NCBI GenBank assembly: GCA_035280245.1
Contig: DATEGF010000393.1
Location: forward strand, 1 to 21,135
DNA from: DASZHJ01 sp035280245
Lineage (GTDB): Bacteria; Pseudomonadota; Alphaproteobacteria; ATCC43930; CGMCC-115725
Direction: 5' to 3'
DNA length: 21,135 nucleotides
Under the pieces are notes generated by a model, which saw only the letters and a list, made by a program, of their open reading frames with translations, did no database searches and had not been told where the DNA came from. Below, in pieces: positions 8,842 to 15,550 of this stretch; the stretch's first letter is position 1; each line of letters begins with the position of its first letter. The position numbers and the translations under genes are program-made.

Positions 8842-8869
8842 TTGACAGGATTGAGACAATGAATAGCAT
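8842..8869 (+). promoter_or_regulatory. Putative sigma-70 promoter upstream of the oxoamine synthase gene
   Basis: A perfect TTGACA (8842-8847) is separated by 16 nt from TAGCAT (8864-8869), which matches four of six -10 positions. It points toward the oxoamine synthase gene, but its start is about 400 nt away. Either the leader is long, or a small RNA or another promoter lies between. Confidence 0.5.
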
Positions 8870-9279
8870 TGCGCAGGGGGTGCCGCTCGCAGCGAACGGG
8901 GAACCCCGAGGAGGATGCAGCGGTGGGGTGGACGCGTTCCGTGTGAGGGATGGCGCGAGGGGATCGAACCGAATGGGGCAGGGATTCGTGCGCGCTCAAC
9001 GCGCGTCCGCCTGCAAGAAACTCGAAGACTTGCCAGTGGACTTTCCGATGCTGCCCGGGTTAGAGGTGGCGGCAAGTCCCGGGGAGCAGTGCCGTGTCGA
9101 TCCGGTGCGACGCGACGCATTTGGTCCAATGAATTGTCAAGGCGTCGCATGAGCGGAGTCGGCCAGCCACCATTAATTGCCCCTGATGCGCGCGTGCCGT
9201 GCGCAAGAGCCGGGCGGATCTTGGATCACAGGGTTAGAGGACCGGTCGTGCGGCGCCAGCGTCTGGGGAGCACGCGTCA

Positions 9280-10653
9280 ATGATCGACTTCATGGCGATG
9301 GCGGCGAAGCTGTCGCCGGAGGAAAAGCGCGACCTCGCGACGTGGCTGCTGCACCAACGCGAGCCCAACGGCGCCCAGGGCGAGGCCCCGACCCTGCCCG
9401 AGCCGTCACCCGATCCGAACGCGGACTTGCCGGAGGCGTTTTACCGGTTCGATCAGCACCCGCTCTATCGCTACATTCGGCGATTGTCGAGCGTGCGTCC
9501 GCCCGGTGAGCAGTACGGCGTCAGCGATTTCTATTTCCGCGTCCACGATGGCATCGCGGGCAATACCGCGTCGATCGATGGCCGGGAGTACATCACCTTC
9601 TCGCATTACAATTACCTGGGTCTCTCCGGTCACCCCGAAGTCACGGCCGCGGTCATGCGCGCCGTGGAGCGCTACGGCACCTCGGTGTCAGGGAGCCGCA
9701 TGGTCGGCGGCGAGCGGCCGGTTCATCGGGAGCTCGAGCGCGCACTCGCGGATCTCTACGGCACGCAGGACTGCCTGGTGTTCGTGAGCGGCTACGGCAC
9801 CAACGTCGCGACCATCTCGCATCTCTTCGGGCCCAACGACCTGATCCTGCACGATGAGCTGATCCACAACAGCGTGATCGTGGGCGCCAGGCTCTCGCGG
9901 GCGCGGCGGATCGCCTTTCCGCACAACGACTGGAAAGCGGTCGATCGCCTGCTCGAGCAACGGCGCCGGGACTACGCGCGGGTGCTGATCGTGGTCGAGG
10001 GCATCTACAGCATGGACGGGGACTATCCCGACCTGCCCGCTTTCATCGAGCTGCGCAACCGCCACAAGGTCTTTCTGATGGTGGACGAGGCGCATTCGCT
10101 CGGCGTGATGGGCAAGCGCGGCTTCGGCATCCGCGAGCATTTCGGCCTCAAAGGCGAGGATGTCGATATCTGGATGGGGACGCTGAGCAAGGCGCTCGCG
10201 AGCTGCGGCGGCTACATCACCGGGAGCGAGGCGCTGTTGTTCTCGCTCCGCTACGGCGCGGCCGGGTTCATGTTCAGCGTAGGCCAATCGCCCGCCGATG
10301 CCGCCGCCGCGGTGGCGGCGCTCGGTGTGATGCGTGCCGAGCCCGAGCGCGTTGAGCGGCTCCGTGCGCGCGGCCGGCTCTTCCTCGACGTCGCGCGCGA
10401 GCACGGCCTGCCCATCGGCTCGGCGCAAGGCTATTCCGTCGTGCCCGTGATCGTCGGCGACAGCATGCGCTGCATCAGGCTCACGCAGGCGCTGTTCCGC
10501 CGCGGCATCCACGTGCAGCCGATCCTGTACCCGGCGGTCGACGAGCACCAGGCGCGCCTTCGGTTGTTCCTCACCTGCATGCACACCGACGAGCAGATCC
10601 GCCACTCCGCCGCCGTGATCGCGGAGGAGTGGCGTGCCGTACGCGACAGCTGA
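9280..10653 (+). CDS. Alpha-oxoamine synthase, serine palmitoyltransferase/AONS family (PLP)
   Basis: A 457-aa fold-type I PLP enzyme of the family that condenses an amino acid with an acyl-thioester and releases CO2 (serine palmitoyltransferase, AONS, KBL). The SHYNYLGLSGHPEV entry motif is at residues 108-121 and GSRMVGGERPVHRELE at 138-153. The PLP-stacking His is H196 in HDELIHNS, the cofactor Asp and His are in DEAHSLG (269-275), and the Schiff-base Lys is K304 in GTLSKALASCGGY. A substrate-carboxylate Arg is in ARLRLFL near 425-431. The protein has about 55 extra N-terminal residues compared with typical 390-420-aa members. GGGGAG lies 9 nt before the ATG. It faces the GNAT and SDR genes, and the trio suggests sphingoid-base formation. 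AONS is unlikely because no other biotin gene is present. The amino-acid substrate is not proven. Confidence 0.9.
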   Translation: MIDFMAMAAKLSPEEKRDLATWLLHQREPNGAQGEAPTLPEPSPDPNADLPEAFYRFDQHPLYRYIRRLSSVRPPGEQYGVSDFYFRVHDGIAGNTASIDGREYITFSHYNYLGLSGHPEVTAAVMRAVERYGTSVSGSRMVGGERPVHRELERALADLYGTQDCLVFVSGYGTNVATISHLFGPNDLILHDELIHNSVIVGARLSRARRIAFPHNDWKAVDRLLEQRRRDYARVLIVVEGIYSMDGDYPDLPAFIELRNRHKVFLMVDEAHSLGVMGKRGFGIREHFGLKGEDVDIWMGTLSKALASCGGYITGSEALLFSLRYGAAGFMFSVGQSPADAAAAVAALGVMRAEPERVERLRARGRLFLDVAREHGLPIGSAQGYSVVPVIVGDSMRCIRLTQALFRRGIHVQPILYPAVDEHQARLRLFLTCMHTDEQIRHSAAVIAEEWRAVRDS

Positions 10654-10665
10654 CGAGACCGCGAG

Positions 10666-11817
10666 CTAGACGAGCGATTTCTGGTAGAGGCGGTACGTCT
10701 TGTAGGGCCGCCCACCGTAGCGCTCGCAAAGCGCGATCGAGCGCGTGTTGTCCTCCAGCACCCAGGAGAACTCAACGTATCGATAGCCCAGCTCGCGCGC
10801 GGCCTTGAGGATATCGGCGAACATCCAGACCAGCATAGCGGCGCCGAGCGCCGAATTCTGATGCGCCTTGGTGAGCCCGGCGAGCATGATCCGGCCGCCC
10901 TTTGGTGACCGTGTGCGCAGCCGCCACAGGAGCTTGGCCCACCCCAAGGGGAGCAGCCGGCCGCGGAGATCGCCGATCAGCTCGTTGAGATCCGGGATGG
11001 CGACGAGCAGTCCTTCGATGCGCCCGTCGATCTCGCCGAGCAGGATGCCCCGCGGATCGATCACCGGTTTGAGGGTGGCGAGCAGATGCTCGACCTCGCG
11101 AGGGGTGACCGGCACGAAGCCCCAATTCGCGCTCCAGCCGTCGTTATAGACGGCGATCCCCGCGCGCATCTCGGTCCCGAACCGGCGCATATCGATCGGC
11201 CGGACCCGCACGCGTCCGTCGCGACCGATGCGCGCGGCGTGCCTCAGCAGCTCGGGGATCGCGGGGTTGCGGTCCTCGTCGATCTCCAAGCGGAAGGCAT
11301 GGAGATCCTTCGCCTTGGAATACCCTGCCACCTCCAACCGCGGCGCGTAGTAAGGCGGCGCGTGGGTCGTCGCGATCACCGGCGGATGCGAGAAGCCGGA
11401 GATCAGCACACCGATCTCGTCGTTCATCGAAAGACTGCACGGCCCGAGCGCTCGAGCGAGCCCGCGCGCCCTGAGCCAGCCCGCGGCCGTGCGGAGCAAC
11501 GCCTCGAAAACCGCGGCATCGTCGATCGCCTCGAGGAAACCGAAATGCCCGGTCGCGTCGCGGTGCGTCTCCAGGTGCAGCCGATTGACCTGTGCGCTGA
11601 TCCGTCCGACCGGCTTTCCCTCGCGCCACGCGAGCCAAGAGCAGGCCTCGCCGTGATCGAAGAAGGGGTTGCGCCGGCGGTTGAGGAGCTTTCGCACCTC
11701 GCTGCCCAAGGGCGCGACCCAGTTCGGATCGTTGCGATAGACGAGATCGGGAATCTCGAGGAAGCGGCGGCGGTCGCGGCGCGTCACGACCTCCGTCACC
11801 GAGATCGGCGGGGTCAT
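10666..11817 (-). CDS. GNAT-fold acyltransferase, candidate bacterial ceramide synthase
   Basis: A 383-aa protein with the N-terminal signature RRRFLEIPDLVYRNDPNWV (residues 16-34), a central RNPFFDHGEACSWLAWREG (49-67) followed by VGRISAQVNRLH, SHPPVIATTHAPPYYAPRLE (143-162) and a C-terminal GNAT-like AcCoA/acyl-binding region (NSALGAAMLVWMFADILKAA, 321-340; LEDNTRSIALCERYGGRPYK, 354-373). From memory, this large GNAT-like family sits beside serine palmitoyltransferase in alphaproteobacteria and includes the Caulobacter-type ceramide synthase, which N-acylates the sphingoid amine. The start overlaps the SDR stop in ATGA (11814-11817), so the two form an operon. The 3' end converges on the oxoamine synthase with 12 nt between stops. 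GNAT membership is fairly firm. N-acylation of a sphingoid base is inferred from context. Confidence 0.78.
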   Translation of the reverse strand: MTPPISVTEVVTRRDRRRFLEIPDLVYRNDPNWVAPLGSEVRKLLNRRRNPFFDHGEACSWLAWREGKPVGRISAQVNRLHLETHRDATGHFGFLEAIDDAAVFEALLRTAAGWLRARGLARALGPCSLSMNDEIGVLISGFSHPPVIATTHAPPYYAPRLEVAGYSKAKDLHAFRLEIDEDRNPAIPELLRHAARIGRDGRVRVRPIDMRRFGTEMRAGIAVYNDGWSANWGFVPVTPREVEHLLATLKPVIDPRGILLGEIDGRIEGLLVAIPDLNELIGDLRGRLLPLGWAKLLWRLRTRSPKGGRIMLAGLTKAHQNSALGAAMLVWMFADILKAARELGYRYVEFSWVLEDNTRSIALCERYGGRPYKTYRLYQKSLV

Positions 11818-12593
11818 TCGTAATACTGGATCTCGACCTTTACGGCTCCCAGAACGCGATCGACCAGGTCCGGGGGCAGGCCCGCGAGCAAGCGCATGCC
11901 AGCGTGGAGCAGGATCGGGAAGGCGATCCGCGCGGGTCCGGCTCGCAGGCGACGCCGGATGATTCGCGCCGCGCGCTCCGCTGTCATCTGCAAGGGTTTG
12001 GGTCCCGCGACATGGCCCGCGAGCGCGGTGTCGACGAAGCCCGGCAGCACCACGGTCACCTCGATCCCCTCGGGATGGAGCCACGCCCGCAGCGCCTCGC
12101 CATAAGCCTTGAGCGCGGCCTTGCTGGCGCAATAGGCGGGGGAATAGGGCAGGCCGCGGAGCGCCGCCAGCGAGCTCATCAAGGCGAGCTGGCCGCGACG
12201 ACGCTGGCGCATCGCGGGAATCACGGGGTGCAGCGTGTTGCACGCGCCGCCGAAATTGATGCTCATCATCCGGTGCACATCGGCGAGCGTCTCGCTCCGG
12301 TTGCCGGCCGCGAGGCCACCCGTGATTCCCGCGTTGGCGATCACCAGGTCGAGCGGCCATTCGCGGTCGGTCGCCTCGACCCACGACGCGAAGGCCTGGG
12401 CATCGACGACGTCGAGTGCCTCGGCGCGGACTTCCGCGCCCAGCGCGCGGCAGGCATCGGCGCAGACACCGAGGCGCTCGGCGTTGCGCCCGGTCAGCGC
12501 GAGGCGCACGCCGGTGCCCGCGTAGGCGCGCGCGAGCGCACCCCCGATCCCGCCGCTTGCTCCGGTGATCAGAATCGCGCGAGGGTCTCGCAT
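11814..12593 (-). CDS. Short-chain dehydrogenase/reductase, candidate 3-ketosphinganine/3-ketoceramide reductase
   Basis: A 259-aa classical SDR. The NADP(H)-binding TGASGGIG is at residues 10-17, with R36 in LALTGRN positioned for the NADP phosphate. NAG is at 87-89, INFGG at 112-116, Ser140/141 in LMSSLA, and the catalytic YCASK is at 154-158. All catalytic residues are present. SDRs of this type reduce keto groups of lipid intermediates, and beside an oxoamine synthase and an acyltransferase the likely step is reduction of a 3-keto sphingoid or ceramide. I chose the ATG at 12593. A GTG at 12677 would add 28 residues but lies upstream of the predicted promoter (12646-12674). It is the first gene of a two-gene operon. 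A general polyol or capsule SDR is the main alternative. Confidence 0.85.
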   Translation of the reverse strand: MRDPRAILITGASGGIGGALARAYAGTGVRLALTGRNAERLGVCADACRALGAEVRAEALDVVDAQAFASWVEATDREWPLDLVIANAGITGGLAAGNRSETLADVHRMMSINFGGACNTLHPVIPAMRQRRRGQLALMSSLAALRGLPYSPAYCASKAALKAYGEALRAWLHPEGIEVTVVLPGFVDTALAGHVAGPKPLQMTAERAARIIRRRLRAGPARIAFPILLHAGMRLLAGLPPDLVDRVLGAVKVEIQYYE

Positions 12594-12645
12594 CGCAGAG
12601 TCATTCGCCCCATCAGCCTGCCCGGCGGTGCGCCGTGGCCTGCCG

Positions 12646-12674
12646 GGTATAGCGGTCGCTTCGAAGAAAGTGAA
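12646..12674 (-). promoter_or_regulatory. Putative promoter of the SDR-GNAT operon
   Basis: On the minus strand TTCACT (12674-12669) and TATACC (12651-12646) are exactly 17 nt apart. Each matches four of six consensus positions. Transcription would begin about 45 nt upstream of the SDR ATG at 12593. It lies back to back with the promoter at 12715-12723, so one short region may co-regulate the lipid and glycosyltransferase operons. Confidence 0.5.
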
Positions 12675-12714
12675 CACCGCGAACCCAAGCCACGCGATCC
12701 TAGCCCCCCAGCGA

Positions 12715-12723
12715 TGCTATAAT
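12715..12723 (+). promoter_or_regulatory. Extended -10 promoter of the glycosyltransferase operon
   Basis: TGCTATAAT is a perfect -10 hexamer (TATAAT, 12718-12723) with the TGn extension at 12715-12717, which can work without a good -35. No TTGACA-like element is found 16-18 nt upstream. It lies about 85 nt before the chosen start of the first glycosyltransferase. Confidence 0.65.
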
Positions 12724-12807
12724 TCACCATAAAGTGGCCCATTGGCTTGTCGCGCTCCGATGGGCATCATCGCGGCCGCTGAATCGGTCTGGCATCTCAG
12801 TGGTAAA

Positions 12808-14142
12808 ATGGGTCTGGAGCTTCTGCGGCAATTGAATCACGCGGCGCTGCTGGTCGCGCTCGTGCTCTTATGCGTGCTGTGCGCGGCACTCGCCTGGCAT
12901 GTGATCACCTTCTTGCGGCTGCGGCGATCGGGTCTGGCGAGGGAGGCGGCGCTGCTTGCGCACGCGTTACCGTCGGATGCGGATTTGCCGGACGTCCTGG
13001 TGCAGATTCCGACCTTCAACGAAGGCTCCGTGATCGCTCGCATCACGCAAGCCGTCGGGTGTCTCGATTGGCCGAGGGAGAAGCTGCATATTCAGGTCCT
13101 GGACGACAGCTCCGATGACAGCGCGGTCGCGGCGGCACGCGAGGCGGTGGAAGCGTTGCGCCGACGCGGACTCGACGCGGTCCTGCTGCACCGGAGCGAG
13201 CGGGTAGGCTTCAAGGCGGCGGCGCTGCAGGCTGGGCTGCGGCTCACGGGTCATGACTACGTCGCCGTCTTCGATGCCGACTTCATCCCGCCCGCGGACT
13301 TCCTGCGCAAGTGCGTGCGGGTGCTCCTGGCGGATCCGGGGCTCGCCTTCGCGCAGGCCAGATGGGACGCGACGAATGGCCGGGAGAACGCGCTGACACG
13401 CGCGCAGCAACGCCTTATGGACGCGTACTTCGCGATCCTTCAAGCGCCGCGAAGCTGGTCCGGGCATTTCGTCGTCTTCAATGGGACGTGCACGCTTTGG
13501 CGCCGCTCGGCTCTCGACCAGCTTGGAGGCTGGCAGAGCGACATCTTCATGGAGGATATCGACCTGAGCTACCGGGCATTCCTGGGCGGCTGGGCCGGTT
13601 GGTGCCTCCTCACCGTTGCCGTCCCCGGCGAGTTGCCCGCCAGCCCCGCGTCGTTTCAGCGCCAACAGTACCGATGGAACGGCGGGCTCGCGCAGGCGAT
13701 GCGCAAATATCTTCCGGCAATCTGGCGCAGCCCGCTGCCGGTGGGGCGCAAGCTGGTCGCATCCACCTATCTCGGATTTTCGGCCTTCGGCGTGTTGCTT
13801 GGGGTAGCCGCCGTCGCCACGACGCTCGAGCTTCTGCTCGGCGGAGGGTTTAGCCCCTGGGCGTGCGCGCTCGCGGCGGCCGGCAGCATCGCATTCGCCG
13901 TGTCGCTGCTCGCCCTGCCGTTGAGCCAGCGCCAAGTGCGGCGAGAGAATCCGTGGTCGGATCTGCCCCAGGCTCTCCTGAGCATACTGGTCCTCGTCGG
14001 CACGCAAGTGGCCGTTACCTTGAGCTTCCGCCACATGGTGGGCGTCAAGGGGCCGAATTGGACGCCGACTTTCAAGAGGGGATCGCCACTCGCGGCGGAG
14101 ACTCCGGAAATGCCGCGCGCGCCGGAACGCAGGGGCTCTTAG
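12808..14142 (+). CDS. Membrane GT2 glycosyltransferase, first of three tandem copies
   Basis: A 444-aa inverting family-2 glycosyltransferase of the cellulose-synthase-like/ceramide-glucosyltransferase type. One N-terminal membrane segment (about residues 11-33) is followed by a cytoplasmic GT-A domain with PDVLVQIPTFNEG (61-73), VLDDSSDD (97-104), the metal-binding FDADF (155-159), the catalytic FMEDIDLSYRA (247-257) and QQYRW (286-290). Three membrane segments follow at about 319-340, 351-372 and 386-408. The D,D,D,QxxRW set is complete, so it should be active. In-frame starts also exist at 12742 (TTG) and 12760 (ATG). I chose the ATG at 12808 because it lines up with the N-termini of the two following paralogues. 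The sugar and acceptor are unknown. Ceramide-like lipid is inferred from the divergent genes, and beta-mannan or glucan synthesis is an alternative. Confidence 0.88.
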   Translation: MGLELLRQLNHAALLVALVLLCVLCAALAWHVITFLRLRRSGLAREAALLAHALPSDADLPDVLVQIPTFNEGSVIARITQAVGCLDWPREKLHIQVLDDSSDDSAVAAAREAVEALRRRGLDAVLLHRSERVGFKAAALQAGLRLTGHDYVAVFDADFIPPADFLRKCVRVLLADPGLAFAQARWDATNGRENALTRAQQRLMDAYFAILQAPRSWSGHFVVFNGTCTLWRRSALDQLGGWQSDIFMEDIDLSYRAFLGGWAGWCLLTVAVPGELPASPASFQRQQYRWNGGLAQAMRKYLPAIWRSPLPVGRKLVASTYLGFSAFGVLLGVAAVATTLELLLGGGFSPWACALAAAGSIAFAVSLLALPLSQRQVRRENPWSDLPQALLSILVLVGTQVAVTLSFRHMVGVKGPNWTPTFKRGSPLAAETPEMPRAPERRGS

Positions 14143-14143
14143 A

Positions 14144-15502
14144 ATGAGCGGCGAAGGGCTCGCACTCGAGATCTTGCGATACCTGATCTCGGCCGTGCTC
14201 TTCGGGGCACTCGCCGTCCTGTGCGTGCTGGGCGCGTCGCAGGTCTGGCATTTCTTCGCCTACGTCGGACTTCGAGCCAAGGGCCTCGCGCGAGAGACCG
14301 CGCGGCTCGGCTTTGCACTGCCTCCGGATGATCGTGTGCCGCGCGTTCTCGTGCAGGTGCCGACCATGAACGAGGGCCCGGTCATCCACCGCATCGCCGA
14401 GGCGGTCGGCAGCCTCGATTGGCCGCGGGATCGGCTCCACGTCCAGATCCTCGACGACAGCACCGATGCCGCCTGCGTCGAGCTGGCAAGCGAGGCCGTC
14501 GCGAGCTTGCGCTGGAAGGGCGTCGATGCCGTGCTTCTGCACCGTGCGGATCGCGCCGGCTTCAAGGGTGCTGCGATGCAGGCAGGGCTGGAGCGCTCGA
14601 CGGACGAGTATGTCGTCGTCTTCGATGCCGATTTCGTGCCGCCCGCCGACTTCCTGCGCCGATCGTTGCCGGCCATGATCGGCGATCCCGCGCTTGCCTT
14701 CGTGCAGGCACGCTGGGACGCGACCAACGGCGACGACAATGCGCTGACCCGCGCCCAGCGACGCCTGATCGATCTCTACTTCGCCGTCGACGCAGCGCGC
14801 TGCTGGGCCGACAGCTTCGTGATCTACCACGGGAGCTGCGCTGTCTGGCGCCGCACGGCCCTCGATGACCTCGGCGGCTGGCGGAGCGATATCCTGTCGG
14901 AGGACCTCGACATCAGCTACCGCGCGCTCTTGAGGGGTTGGTCCGCGCTCACCTTGGAGACCGTGGCGGTTCCCGGCGAGCTTCCTAGCACCCGCGCCAC
15001 GTGGATGCGCCAGCAATATCGCTGGACGGGTGGGCTGGCCGAGGCCATGCGAAAATATCTGCTGCTGGTCCCGCGCAGCCGCCTCTCTCCCGCGCGAAGG
15101 CTCGTGGCGTCACTCCACCTGATCAACGGCGTCTTCGGCACGGCCTTGGTGCTCACGGGCGTCGCCGCCGCGCTGCGATTCTGGCTGGCGGGCGGCGTGG
15201 GCCGGTGGGCGTGGGCCCTGGCGGCGGTCGCGGCGGCCGAGAGCGTGGTTGGCGTGCTCGGCATGGCATTGGTCAACCAGCGCCTGCTGCGCGGTGCCGG
15301 AGTGTGGTCGGAGTTGCCGAGGCAACTCGGCGGTTTCGCGATCTTCCTCTACACCCAGCTGGCGGTCGCGAAGAGTTCGCCCGATGCGCTTCTCGGCAAA
15401 GTGATGACCTGGCTGCCGACGCCGAAACGAGGCGGTGGCGCTCGAGATCCGGAGTCGATATCGCGCGGCAACCAGGCGGCCGTCGATGGTCCACAGGGCT
15501 AG
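14144..15502 (+). CDS. Membrane GT2 glycosyltransferase, second tandem copy
   Basis: A 452-aa close paralogue of the preceding gene with the same layout: an N-terminal membrane helix (about 12-38), RVLVQVPTMNEGPV (67-80), ILDDSTD (102-108), FDADF (160-164), LSEDLDISYRA (251-261), QQYRWTGGLAEAMRK (290-304) and C-terminal membrane helices. All catalytic motifs are kept. It starts one base after the upstream stop, with AGGGG 8 nt before the ATG, so it belongs to the same operon. The QQYRW-xGGLA motif shows it is closer to the first copy than to the third. The acceptor-side loop differs from the first copy (VIYHGSCAVWRR against VVFNGTCTLWRR). It may add the second sugar in a short glycan (inference). 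Confidence 0.88.
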   Translation: MSGEGLALEILRYLISAVLFGALAVLCVLGASQVWHFFAYVGLRAKGLARETARLGFALPPDDRVPRVLVQVPTMNEGPVIHRIAEAVGSLDWPRDRLHVQILDDSTDAACVELASEAVASLRWKGVDAVLLHRADRAGFKGAAMQAGLERSTDEYVVVFDADFVPPADFLRRSLPAMIGDPALAFVQARWDATNGDDNALTRAQRRLIDLYFAVDAARCWADSFVIYHGSCAVWRRTALDDLGGWRSDILSEDLDISYRALLRGWSALTLETVAVPGELPSTRATWMRQQYRWTGGLAEAMRKYLLLVPRSRLSPARRLVASLHLINGVFGTALVLTGVAAALRFWLAGGVGRWAWALAAVAAAESVVGVLGMALVNQRLLRGAGVWSELPRQLGGFAIFLYTQLAVAKSSPDALLGKVMTWLPTPKRGGGARDPESISRGNQAAVDGPQG

Positions 15503-15550
15503 GTGCGCCATCGCTGACCGGATGCACCCTGAGAAGCGTGGTGCCGGGTG

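Larger units (their letters stand above)
8756..9279. other. Gene-free 524-nt intergenic region
   Basis: Short open frames exist on both strands, but none has a recognisable protein family, a good ribosome site or plausible composition. What can be seen is a 16-bp palindrome (8803-8818), a promoter (8842-8869), a small GC hairpin at 8990-9004 (GCGCG, loop CTCAA, CGCGC), a second arm pair GCGACGC (9112-9118) / GCGTCGC (9142-9148), and a 10-bp direct repeat GGGTTAGAGG (9057-9066 and 9231-9240). It separates the catabolic genes from the lipid and glycan genes. If the promoter is real, about 400 nt of untranslated leader or a small RNA lies here. Confidence 0.6.

Noticed and set aside
8859..9152. 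97-codon plus-strand frame and 109-codon minus-strand frame (8821-9150) in the intergenic region
   Set aside because: No family resemblance, no good ribosome site, and compositions differ from the neighbouring genes. The evidence does not support calling a protein.
9280..10653. Biotin synthesis gene bioF
   Set aside because: The family matches, but no other biotin gene is nearby, the protein is longer than BioF, and the GNAT and SDR neighbours point to lipid chemistry.
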